64,000 bases of DNA, from contig NZ_VTVE01000002.1 in the NCBI RefSeq assembly GCF_010906925.1, forward strand, positions 62,001 to 126,000, given 5' to 3'. This document shows positions 53,358 through 61,121 of this stretch, piece by piece. Position numbers and translations under genes: made by a program. Positions within the stretch are counted from its first letter, which is position 1; each line of letters opens with the position of its first letter. Source of the DNA: Pseudobutyrivibrio xylanivorans (GTDB taxonomy: Bacteria > Bacillota > Clostridia > Lachnospirales > Lachnospiraceae). Under the pieces are notes generated by a model. The model had not been told where the DNA came from and made no database searches. It saw only the letters and a program-made list of their open reading frames with translations.

Positions 53358-54065
53358 TTATTTTTCTGTTGCATGACCATAAACCCATAATGCTCTATCA
53401 ATTTTTCTTTCTATCTCTTTTCCACCAAATAATGTAGTTATTAACCAGCAATACTCTAAATACATATTGGTAACTTTAGCTTGTTCCCCTTTCAATGGAG
53501 CATCACCAATCCATATTTCTCCAGGACTTTTTTCCATAAGAATCGCTTTTAATGCTTTATGTGCAAATTTGTCATAAATTGGCCATTTACGACTTGATTT
53601 AAAATACATAAGATTAATAATATAGACAGCACCAAAATTATTCGGAACATGTCCAGCCTCTTCTATATATTTTTTATACTCTTTTTCAAAATCCTCTTCA
53701 TTAGTAGAATCATCATCTTTCGTTTGAATTCTATTTAAATATTCATTAAGTTCGCTCGCTTTAATAGGGCGACCATATCCATTAAGATAGTTTCCATCTT
53801 TCATTTGGATTATATAATCGTCACCTTTCTTCTCCAATCGTCCAGCTTTCCATGCAACAACAATGTCATTTACTATTCCTTTATCTAAATACTCTTTTTC
53901 AATAATGTTTTCTTCGTACTCTCTAGACACATTATTATTTGCTTTGATTCCAAGATTTTTTATTACTTTCTGCCCATCTACCGATATATCTTTTATTTCC
54001 TGAAAATAAAGATGCTCAAAATCATCTATATATTTTATAAACCATTCTTTACTGTATTTATTCAT
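53358..54065 (-). CDS. hypothetical protein coupled to the WYL regulator
   Basis: A 235-residue protein not securely recognised. It is mostly helical and charged, with FGAVYIINLMYFKSSRKWPIYD followed by FAHKALKAI. The pattern of a membrane-free helical domain with xxPIYDKFAxxAL resembles helix-hairpin-helix glycosylase-like proteins, but this is only a weak resemblance. The ATG at 54065 overlaps the end of the WYL gene by 8 bases and has GGTGGGG immediately ahead, so translation is coupled. Confidence 0.6.
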   Translation of the reverse strand: MNKYSKEWFIKYIDDFEHLYFQEIKDISVDGQKVIKNLGIKANNNVSREYEENIIEKEYLDKGIVNDIVVAWKAGRLEKKGDDYIIQMKDGNYLNGYGRPIKASELNEYLNRIQTKDDDSTNEEDFEKEYKKYIEEAGHVPNNFGAVYIINLMYFKSSRKWPIYDKFAHKALKAILMEKSPGEIWIGDAPLKGEQAKVTNMYLEYCWLITTLFGGKEIERKIDRALWVYGHATEK

Positions 54066-55113
54066 ACCCCACCAATCCTTTCCGCAACTCTTCAACAACC
54101 TGCTCCCTTATACGTTTAGGTTCAAGTACAATAACATCTGGTGCATAGTTCTTAGCAAACTGAACAATCGCCTGATCTGTTGCCCGTACTGTGACCTCTA
54201 CAAATCCATCTTCTTTCTTAGCAACCTTAATATCCTTGCCAAACATATCAACAATATCGCTAAGCATAATATCAACGATTCTAAGCTTAACCTTTGAACT
54301 ACCACTGCTATACATGTAAACATGTTCTTTCATGTATGTAGCCAGGTTAAGCTTCTGACCGTTAGACCATTCAAGATTTTCAAAAGGCTTTATCTTTTCA
54401 TCTAAGATATTGATTTCTGTAATTCTATCAATGCGATAATTTGAAACATCTTTATATTTGTCATAGTTACAAATAAGATAGTACTTTCCTTCTTTTGCGA
54501 CCATTTGATATGGAGAAACTATGTATAATCTCTCTTTTCCATCTGCCTGTTTTTTCTTAACAGTTTTCAAATCTAAATCATATTCCAGATATTTAAAAGA
54601 AACTTTCTTTCCATGAGAAATTGCCTCATCCAATATATCTATATTGAAGAATAATTGCTGGTTATTAGTTTTATCCTCTGGCATGGTAGCTATATGCTTT
54701 ATTCTCGATTTAAAATAAACATTAGAGAGATTCTCCAATTTACCAATAAGGTTTTTACACTGACTGTATGGCAAATGAGTAGAAAATAAAAGACCGTCAA
54801 TCAGCAATCTAAGCTCACTATCTGTTATGTCTCTAGACATATAGAAATCCGATAGGATATAGCTTTCCTCCATCTCTCCCGTAGATTTATTTTTAATCAT
54901 ACGAAGAGACTCGCTATATTCTATTTCATAACCGAATTCTATAAGATCCATCAGATTTGCTTTTACTGATTTACGGTCTACAGTCATTTCATATTCTTTT
55001 TTTAAGATTTCTTCAATTTCCTTTTGACTAAGTCTATGATTCTCATCAGTATATTTACGAAGAATATCTAGGATATTAAAAATCAAGAGCTTCTTAGGTT
55101 GTTTAGCGCTCAA
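54058..55113 (-). CDS. WYL domain transcriptional regulator
   Basis: A 351-residue protein: N-terminal winged helix (NILDILRKYTDENHRLSQKEI through SVKANLMDLIEFGYEI), central WYL domain (VSFKYLEYDLDLKTVKKKQ, LYIVSPYQMVAKEGKYYLIC, SNYRIDRITEI) and a C-terminal WCX-like extension. WYL regulators often sense nucleic acid or nucleotides and commonly control defence islands. A palindrome overlapping its own -10 (55142-55161) implies autoregulation. It sits downstream of the AAA+/twin-protein operon and overlaps the 235-residue gene. Confidence 0.9.
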   Translation of the reverse strand: MSAKQPKKLLIFNILDILRKYTDENHRLSQKEIEEILKKEYEMTVDRKSVKANLMDLIEFGYEIEYSESLRMIKNKSTGEMEESYILSDFYMSRDITDSELRLLIDGLLFSTHLPYSQCKNLIGKLENLSNVYFKSRIKHIATMPEDKTNNQQLFFNIDILDEAISHGKKVSFKYLEYDLDLKTVKKKQADGKERLYIVSPYQMVAKEGKYYLICNYDKYKDVSNYRIDRITEINILDEKIKPFENLEWSNGQKLNLATYMKEHVYMYSSGSSKVKLRIVDIMLSDIVDMFGKDIKVAKKEDGFVEVTVRATDQAIVQFAKNYAPDVIVLEPKRIREQVVEELRKGLVGYE

Positions 55114-55141
55114 TGCTTTCTCCTCCTTGAATATTTTCTAT

Positions 55142-55161
55142 ACATTATACTAGCATAATGT
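55142..55161. promoter_or_regulatory. palindromic operator over the -10 of the WYL gene
   Basis: ACATTAT (55142-55148) and ATAATGT (55155-55161) are perfect inverted arms around aCTAGc. The minus-strand TATAAT formed by 55144-55149 is a -10 element, so a protein bound here would block the WYL promoter. The ribosome site and ATG follow within 30 bases. Confidence 0.6.
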
Positions 55162-55191
55162 GTATAATCTATGGGTATTTTTCTGGTCATC

Positions 55192-56073
55192 TTAATCATA
55201 CAAAGGCTCAGTCCATTTTCTAATATTATATAGTGGAGAAATCCAGTCATTTTGGTATCTACTTCTGCCTAAATTACCGTTGAGCAAACCTCCTGTATGC
55301 CATTTTCCCTTGTAATCTTTCGCTATAACATCAATAATTCGACCACCATCTGCTATGTCATATATAACAGCCGGTGTAGTTGGGCCAAAAGGATATGTAT
55401 CAATTGCTATGACATCCCCTGTTTTGTAAGGTATAGGTAGTTTTAAAAATCTGCTATCGAAGAAATAAAATAAGGATGAAAACTGCTTAGTTTTAGCATT
55501 AATCTCAATACACTCTTTTTCAAACCATATAGGAGTATTTCCTATAAAGTAATAAGAATAATTGCCGTTCTTCGTTCCCCATTTTTTAACTTCAAACCAG
55601 GTTGAATATTTTTCAGGCTCTTCGTCTTCTTCAAGCATATCTAGTTCTTCTGTAATAGCTTCCTCAATAACAGCTAATACACTTTGATAATCATTTACAG
55701 CGCCAATTAAAGTTGCCTTTCTTTCGCAAATATCATAGTCATACCAACAATTTTCCACCGAGTATACTCCTCTATAAGATGTTTCAAGAGCATCTATGGA
55801 ACACTTAAATTCATTATATGCATCTGTAAATGTAAAGATTTCGAAATTAATATTATCAACTTCAGTTTCAACTATCTGTTCTATCTGAGACAGTTTATAA
55901 AACCATTCTGTTTTTATGTATAGACTAACAGGTGAACCAAACATCATTTCCATAATAGTAAAAGGGCATACTCTAACAGTCTTGAGATGATTTTTCATAT
56001 CTTCAGATGGCATAAAAGTATCAATTAATTCCTCATATTCAGATTGTTTTAAATCAAGTTTAAGTTCTTTCAA
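55192..56073 (-). CDS. hypothetical protein, twin B of the AAA+ cluster
   Basis: A 293-residue protein not recognised. Acidic, with many Trp/Tyr; features include VCPFTIMEMMFGSPVSLYIK near residue 35 and the conserved segment FLKLPIPYKTGDVIAIDTYP near residue 210. The same segment occurs in the gene just upstream (WFDFPIPFKKGDIVKSASYN), and the layout before it (helical half, then a beta-rich stretch) also matches, so the two are diverged paralogues. It overlaps that gene by 14 bases. No signal peptide or TM. Confidence 0.65.
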   Translation of the reverse strand: MKELKLDLKQSEYEELIDTFMPSEDMKNHLKTVRVCPFTIMEMMFGSPVSLYIKTEWFYKLSQIEQIVETEVDNINFEIFTFTDAYNEFKCSIDALETSYRGVYSVENCWYDYDICERKATLIGAVNDYQSVLAVIEEAITEELDMLEEDEEPEKYSTWFEVKKWGTKNGNYSYYFIGNTPIWFEKECIEINAKTKQFSSLFYFFDSRFLKLPIPYKTGDVIAIDTYPFGPTTPAVIYDIADGGRIIDVIAKDYKGKWHTGGLLNGNLGRSRYQNDWISPLYNIRKWTEPLYD

Positions 56074-57091
56074 AGCTTGTTGCTCCTCTTAATATCTCAT
56101 AAACAGGACTACTATTCATTACAAAACTTCCCATTTCCTTTTTTGTTCTTTCGAATTCATATTCAGATACAATTTGTCTATAACCATAGGTGTATTCCCA
56201 AATATCAATTTCACCTGTAATCTGTTTTGCAAGCAATGGTAATAGACGTTGCGGACCGGTATATTCGCCTCTGTAATACTCTAAATCTAAATAGTCACAC
56301 ATCACATCATCATTGATAAATAATGGATCAGACTCATAAAAACCAGTAGAATAGCCACTAGCATTCATATCTGACGAATCACATCCCTCGGTATATCTTC
56401 CCGTTTTTAAAGCGCGTTCCTTTTTCATCCATGGATTCGTATTTAATAAAACAAATGGTTCAAAAGACCTACCCCAATTATACGAAGCACTTTTAACTAT
56501 ATCGCCTTTTTTAAACGGTATGGGAAAATCAAACCACATTCCGTCAAACGATAAGCTTAACAAATCTATTTCATCATTCGTCATATTAGATTTTTCAATC
56601 CCTATCAATTCCATTTTTGAATTATATTCGGCCAATATAAATTCGTTTGTATCAATATATGTTTTTCGAATTTCAACTATCTTGTCATATTCGGGAAGTT
56701 CTGATTTCACGCCATTAATACACTTATCAAATGAACTAAAGGCATTCTCAAAACATTCAGTCCAGTCTAAATCACCATCACATTTATATTGGTATGAATA
56801 AATCGAACTTTCTTCCTTCGCCATAAATAACTCGATGCAATCTTCTTCAAACTTTATTATTTCACTGACCAACTTATGCAGGCTTGACCAATACTCACAA
56901 TTTGGTCTCTCAGGAACTTCGCAATCAGGCATATTATCAATAATCCATTTCCAATCATTATGACGTTCCGTAATAGGAAATGTACGCCCCATCCATACTA
57001 ACCAAGCTGATTGTATCGGAGAAAAAGAATATCCTTCAGTTTCCAAATACTTTCTTATATCACGTGATCTTATATATTTATAAAAATCCAT
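56060..57091 (-). CDS. hypothetical protein, twin A of the AAA+ cluster
   Basis: A 343-residue protein not recognised. An N-terminal 70 residues rich in Trp (SPIQSAWLVWMGRTFPITERH), a central helical part with ECFENAFSSFDKCI, and the PIPFKKGDIV segment near residue 195 shared with the next gene, followed by about 140 residues that are more divergent (SDPLFINDDVMCDYLDLEY). It lies 36 bases after the AAA+ gene on the same strand, suggesting a shared complex or substrate relation with the ATPase. Confidence 0.65.
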   Translation of the reverse strand: MDFYKYIRSRDIRKYLETEGYSFSPIQSAWLVWMGRTFPITERHNDWKWIIDNMPDCEVPERPNCEYWSSLHKLVSEIIKFEEDCIELFMAKEESSIYSYQYKCDGDLDWTECFENAFSSFDKCINGVKSELPEYDKIVEIRKTYIDTNEFILAEYNSKMELIGIEKSNMTNDEIDLLSLSFDGMWFDFPIPFKKGDIVKSASYNWGRSFEPFVLLNTNPWMKKERALKTGRYTEGCDSSDMNASGYSTGFYESDPLFINDDVMCDYLDLEYYRGEYTGPQRLLPLLAKQITGEIDIWEYTYGYRQIVSEYEFERTKKEMGSFVMNSSPVYEILRGATSFERT

Positions 57092-57127
57092 ACTTTATCC
57101 TCCATATTATATTATTAGTAATACATA

Positions 57128-59179
57128 CTAAGCTGTAATAAATCCTATTTGCCTACTTGTTTTCTTGAATGCCACAGGTAATTCAATATCTTCTTCGCAA
57201 ATACGTTTTACATCATCATTAGTAACAGCTTCATAATCCATATGAACAAGTCTGCTATTTTGTGCCATCTTAGCTTTCTCAACGAGATTTCTTGCATATC
57301 TGCCATTTCCGAAATCTTCTTGAGTACAAGCTTTTTCCATAATCGTTCTTATTTTATTCTTAGCCTTGTCATCAAAACAAAGCCCTTTCTTTGCTGCTAC
57401 AAACTCAGCAATCTGGCATAACTCATCCGTGTCATAATCTTCAAAATGAACGTAATGTGCTATACGAGATCTAAGCCCTGGATTCTTATCAAGGAACCCT
57501 TCCATCTTATCTGGATAACCTGCAAATATAACTATAACGTCGTCTCTATGATTTTCCATTTCTTGGACTATAGTATTAATTGCTTCATCACCATAAGAAC
57601 CGTCTCTATCATCTACAAGTGAATATGCTTCATCGATAAATAAAATGCCACCACTTGCCTCTTTAAATATCTTCTTTATAGTTGGCGCCGTCCAGCCTAC
57701 ATATTTACCAACAAGATCACTTCTACCAACTTCAATAATCTGTCCTTTAGAAATCACCTTATTATCTTTAAGGATTCGCGCAAACAGTCTTGCCACTGTT
57801 GTTTTTGCTGTACCAGGATTACCAGTAAAAATCATGTGATTACAGAATGAATCTTCTTTTAGCCCTTTATCTTTAAAGATTATTTGAGCCTTGTAACAAT
57901 CCAGAGCTTGCGTTATCACCTTCTTAGCGGATTTAAGACCAATCATAGAATTGAGCTCATTATAAGCATCACCTTTAACTTTTGCCTCTTTAATTTCATT
58001 TTTTGCACAGCATATATCTTTATACTGACTAAACACTGTATTCTTTAATTTTTGGTTATACCATTCATCAAAGATTCCATTTAATTCAGTAACCAAGTAT
58101 CCATGCTCAGTCTCAATACTTGATAAAAGCTTTTTATCAAAACGTATCTTATATTCTTTAGCTCGTTTCTTTAGATATGTAATTGCATCTTCATCAAAAG
58201 CAAGTTCTTCCTTTATCTCTACAAAAGACATTGCACCTGTATATTCAAACAATTTCAAGCGTAAATTCGTGCTTTCTCTTGGCATAGAAATAATCGTTAA
58301 CACGTCACTACTATGACGACGTATCACTTTACAAAGATCTTCTATATAATAGTAATCAGCACTTATCTCATCATCGTCATCATTGTCATCTGAATCTCCC
58401 ATAGTTAAAACTACTGCACCGCCGGCACAGCTATTATAAAGTGATTCAAACCATGCTTTTTTAAAATCTGTATTTGCATCAACTACAACCTCAGCATATC
58501 TTCTATTTTTTATACGTTTTGCATTATAAAGAGCCTGTAGCAAAAGCTTCATCATACCTATCTGTGTACGTTCATCGTCGCTCTCGATAATGTAATCTAC
58601 CGGATGTCCTAGTATATATTTATTCTCTTTATTTACAAAGATACGATTTAATTCTGGAATAAATGTCTCCCTTGTAAAATAAGTACTTGCGAGCTTATAT
58701 ATTGTTTCATTTTTTATGTCACGAATTATGTCCTCATCAAAATCATGTCCATATCTAGGTCCTCTTCGTGGACTAGCTATGGCATCGAGCTTAAATTCTC
58801 TTAAGATATCTTCATCCGAATCAATGAAATCATACCTATCAGCATCAATAAGCAATTGATTAAACTCCTTTAATGTTGTTTCCTTTATATCAAGTGATGA
58901 CACCTCTACTTTATTTTTTCTAAAAAAGTTGGAAACAATAAATTCAATATCAATATCTTCTCTTGTAATCATTCCCATATAAAAATCATCATCGTATTGT
59001 CCACCAGAAACAAATAAATATCCTTTATCAATAAAATCTGCAGTATAGCTTTCACAGCGTCTAGCCAGATTAGAACGTAATCTATTTTCTGCAGGTTGTC
59101 TTCTTCTCCTAGACTCTTTATTTGTATCTTCATCTTTTTCATTGTCGATTATTATTGCTGAAATTTTATAAAACTGCAT
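57128..59179 (-). CDS. AAA+ ATPase, CbbX/SpoVK type, with long N-terminal region
   Basis: A 683-residue protein. The C-terminal AAA+ module is complete: GLKSAKKVITQALD, Walker A GNPGTAKTTVAR (near residue 450), Walker B GGILFIDEAYSL (near 513), sensor 1 IFAGYPDKM, Arg finger NPGLRSRI, sensor 2 GNGRYARNLVEKA. This is the CbbX/SpoVK/stage V subclass, whose relatives remodel partner proteins. The N-terminal 400 residues include what looks like a second, decayed AAA+ fold (EVVVDANTDFKKAWFESLYN; VLTIISMPRESTNLRLKLFE) lacking a Walker A. The ATG at 59179 follows GAGGAGG; the GTG at 59185 lies within that site. Confidence 0.85.
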   Translation of the reverse strand: MQFYKISAIIIDNEKDEDTNKESRRRRQPAENRLRSNLARRCESYTADFIDKGYLFVSGGQYDDDFYMGMITREDIDIEFIVSNFFRKNKVEVSSLDIKETTLKEFNQLLIDADRYDFIDSDEDILREFKLDAIASPRRGPRYGHDFDEDIIRDIKNETIYKLASTYFTRETFIPELNRIFVNKENKYILGHPVDYIIESDDERTQIGMMKLLLQALYNAKRIKNRRYAEVVVDANTDFKKAWFESLYNSCAGGAVVLTMGDSDDNDDDDEISADYYYIEDLCKVIRRHSSDVLTIISMPRESTNLRLKLFEYTGAMSFVEIKEELAFDEDAITYLKKRAKEYKIRFDKKLLSSIETEHGYLVTELNGIFDEWYNQKLKNTVFSQYKDICCAKNEIKEAKVKGDAYNELNSMIGLKSAKKVITQALDCYKAQIIFKDKGLKEDSFCNHMIFTGNPGTAKTTVARLFARILKDNKVISKGQIIEVGRSDLVGKYVGWTAPTIKKIFKEASGGILFIDEAYSLVDDRDGSYGDEAINTIVQEMENHRDDVIVIFAGYPDKMEGFLDKNPGLRSRIAHYVHFEDYDTDELCQIAEFVAAKKGLCFDDKAKNKIRTIMEKACTQEDFGNGRYARNLVEKAKMAQNSRLVHMDYEAVTNDDVKRICEEDIELPVAFKKTSRQIGFITA

Positions 59180-59230
59180 AGGCACCTCCTCATTACTCTA
59201 GTGCTTTCAAATACTTGATTACTTCTTTGG

Positions 59231-59261
59231 TTGTACATAATATATCTCTTGGGATGTACAA
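59231..59261. promoter_or_regulatory. inverted repeat in the AAA+/DUF2779 divergent region
   Basis: TTGTACAT (59231-59238) and ATGTACAA (59254-59261) are exact inverted copies with a 15-base spacer, located in the 171-base region between the divergent AAA+ gene and the Cas4-like nuclease gene. It is well placed to control both. The sequence differs from the WYL palindrome at 55142. Confidence 0.55.
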
Positions 59262-59350
59262 TTTTTTCCCCATCAATAAAGTCAGTATGATATCAACTTT
59301 AAAGAAAAGACACATTTTATATCTATAATTTAAAAATGGAGGCACTCATT

Positions 59351-60862
59351 ATGGTATATCTATCTAAATCCAAGTATTGCAGCTTTAGGCAATGTCCTAA
59401 AATGGCTTGGCTAAATAAATATCATCCTGAACTTGTTGAGATTGATGCTATGATACAGTCACGTTTCGATGCGGGACATGAAGTAGGTGAATTGGCCAAA
59501 GGCTTATTTGGTACCTATGTAGATGTAAGTACATTTAATGACGAAGGGTCAATAGATATCCCTATGATGCTCAAAAAGACAAAAAATGAATTAACAAACA
59601 ATACGCCTGTAATATGTGAGGCTGCTTTTTCAATTGATGGCTTATATTGTGCTGTTGATTTACTAAAATATGATGGAGAAGGCTGGTCAATTTATGAGGT
59701 TAAAAGCTCTACTTGCAAAGATGAAGTCGATGAAGTCTACATTATTGATATCGCTTTTCAAAGATACGTTTTAGAAAAGGCAGGAATCAAAGTTAATCGA
59801 ACCTATTTAGTTAACATTAATAATCAATACGTATATGATGGCGAAATCGACATTTCTCAATTCTTTGCAATTACGGATATCACTTCAGAAGTTAATGCTG
59901 AATTGACTAATGTAGAGCCAAACATAAAACGAGCTAAAGAGATATTAGAATGTAAAGATATGCCATCACTTGATATCGGTGAAAGATGCTGCTCTCCATA
60001 TGAATGTTCATACTGGAATTACTGCACTAGTAACCTCCCACAACCAAACGTATTCAGCATGTACCATATGGCTTTTAAGGGTAAAATAGATCTTTATCAT
60101 AGAGGATTAGTAAGCTATGAAGACTTAGCTAATTCTGATACAAGATTAACGACTACTCAACTCAGACAAATCAAGTATCAACTTAATGACTTAGGTACAT
60201 ATATTGAAAAAGAAAATATAAAAGAGTTTTTGGATACATTGTCATATCCATTATATTTCCTCGATTTTGAGACAATGCAACCAGTCATTCCTCAGTTCAA
60301 TGGAACAAGGCCTTATCAACAGATTCCATTTCAGTACTCATTACATTATATTGAAAAGGAAAATGGTCCACTTTTACATAAGGAGTTTTTAGGAGTTTCT
60401 GGAGAAGATCCAAGACGTGCTATAGCGGAAGCATTAATAAAAGATATTCCCAAAGATGTTTGTATTACGGCATACAACAAAGCCTTTGAATGCACTCGTA
60501 TAAAAGAACTAGCTGCTACTTTTCCTGATTTAGCAAGCCATCTACTAAATATAGAAAGCCATATCATTGACTTATTAGTACCTTTCCAAAAAGGCTATTA
60601 CTACAACAAAGCTATGGGCGGCTCCTTCTCAATTAAGAGTGTTTTACCTGCAATTTTTCCAGATGATCCAGCTCTTAATTATCATAACTTGGAAGAAGTT
60701 CAAAATGGAAATGACGCTATGACCATTTTTCCTAAGATTAAAGATATGCCAGCAGAACAACAAGAAATAACTCGGCATAACTTATTGAAATACTGTGAGT
60801 TAGACACCTTTGCAATGGTGAAGGTATGGCAGGAATTAGTTACTGTAACAAGTAGTAAATAA
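59351..60862 (+). CDS. Cas4-like nuclease/DUF2779 fusion protein
   Basis: A 503-residue protein. The N-terminal half resembles PD-(D/E)XK nucleases of the Cas4 type: SKYCSFRQCPKMAWLNKY, IDGLYCAVDLLKYDGEGWSI, the core YEVKSSTC and IDIAFQRYVLE, and a downstream Cys cluster CCSPYECSYWNYC that with the first Cys could hold an iron-sulphur cluster. The C-terminal half matches DUF2779 and looks like a DEDD exonuclease (YPLYFLDFETMQPVIP, YNKAFECTRIKELA, HNLLKYCELDTFAMVKVW). Both nuclease centres look intact. The start at 59351 uses GGAGG eight bases ahead. It faces away from the AAA+ operon. Confidence 0.78.
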   Translation: MVYLSKSKYCSFRQCPKMAWLNKYHPELVEIDAMIQSRFDAGHEVGELAKGLFGTYVDVSTFNDEGSIDIPMMLKKTKNELTNNTPVICEAAFSIDGLYCAVDLLKYDGEGWSIYEVKSSTCKDEVDEVYIIDIAFQRYVLEKAGIKVNRTYLVNINNQYVYDGEIDISQFFAITDITSEVNAELTNVEPNIKRAKEILECKDMPSLDIGERCCSPYECSYWNYCTSNLPQPNVFSMYHMAFKGKIDLYHRGLVSYEDLANSDTRLTTTQLRQIKYQLNDLGTYIEKENIKEFLDTLSYPLYFLDFETMQPVIPQFNGTRPYQQIPFQYSLHYIEKENGPLLHKEFLGVSGEDPRRAIAEALIKDIPKDVCITAYNKAFECTRIKELAATFPDLASHLLNIESHIIDLLVPFQKGYYYNKAMGGSFSIKSVLPAIFPDDPALNYHNLEEVQNGNDAMTIFPKIKDMPAEQQEITRHNLLKYCELDTFAMVKVWQELVTVTSSK

Positions 60863-60899
60863 GTATTGCATATACCTTATGATATCTCTCTAATACTAA

Positions 60900-60930
60900 A
60901 AAGACAGGATGTACAACAACTCCTGTCTTT
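60900..60930. terminator. bidirectional intrinsic terminator
   Basis: AAAGACAGGA (60900-60909) pairs with TCCTGTCTTT (60921-60930) with an 11-base loop. Ends the DUF2779 gene on the plus strand and the rlmD transcript on the minus strand. Confidence 0.85.
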
Positions 60931-60938
60931 TCTAGTTC

Positions 60939-61121
60939 TTATATCATCTTAAAATACTTCAGCGCCTCTTCAATAGGCTTCCAATGCCCCTCTGGGCACT
61001 CTCGTCTCACATAATCTGGATTCTGTGATGGTCTTGAATTCTCACGCTCAATTATTCCATGCTTTTCTTTTACATGAGCTATGTATTCATTACGGGTCTT
61101 TATTCCATAGTTTTCTTTGAC
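60939..61121 (-). pseudogene. C-terminal extension domain of RlmD cut off by an in-frame TGA
   Basis: Directly after the rlmD TGA and in the same frame, 60 codons encode VKENYGIKTRNEYIAHVKEK, then HGIIERENSRPSQN and ending IEEALKYFKMI, followed by TAA at 60939-60941. Clostridial RlmD proteins often end in just such a domain (KATYxxIKDYV...YIAxVKxKxGIIER...EALxxFxMI). The split falls where the family has an aromatic residue (IKD-stop-VKE). Codons remain clean, so the stop may be recent, read through, or recoded. Confidence 0.75.

Noticed and set aside
49442-60900. Prophage or integrative element
   Set aside because: No integrase, terminase, capsid, relaxase or flanking direct repeats with a tRNA were seen; only a KilA-N-type remnant hints at phage-related DNA.
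60903-60918. GATGTACAAC in the terminator loop as a second copy of the 59231 repeat
   Set aside because: Only one half-site is present and it lies in a terminator loop, so chance is the simpler explanation.
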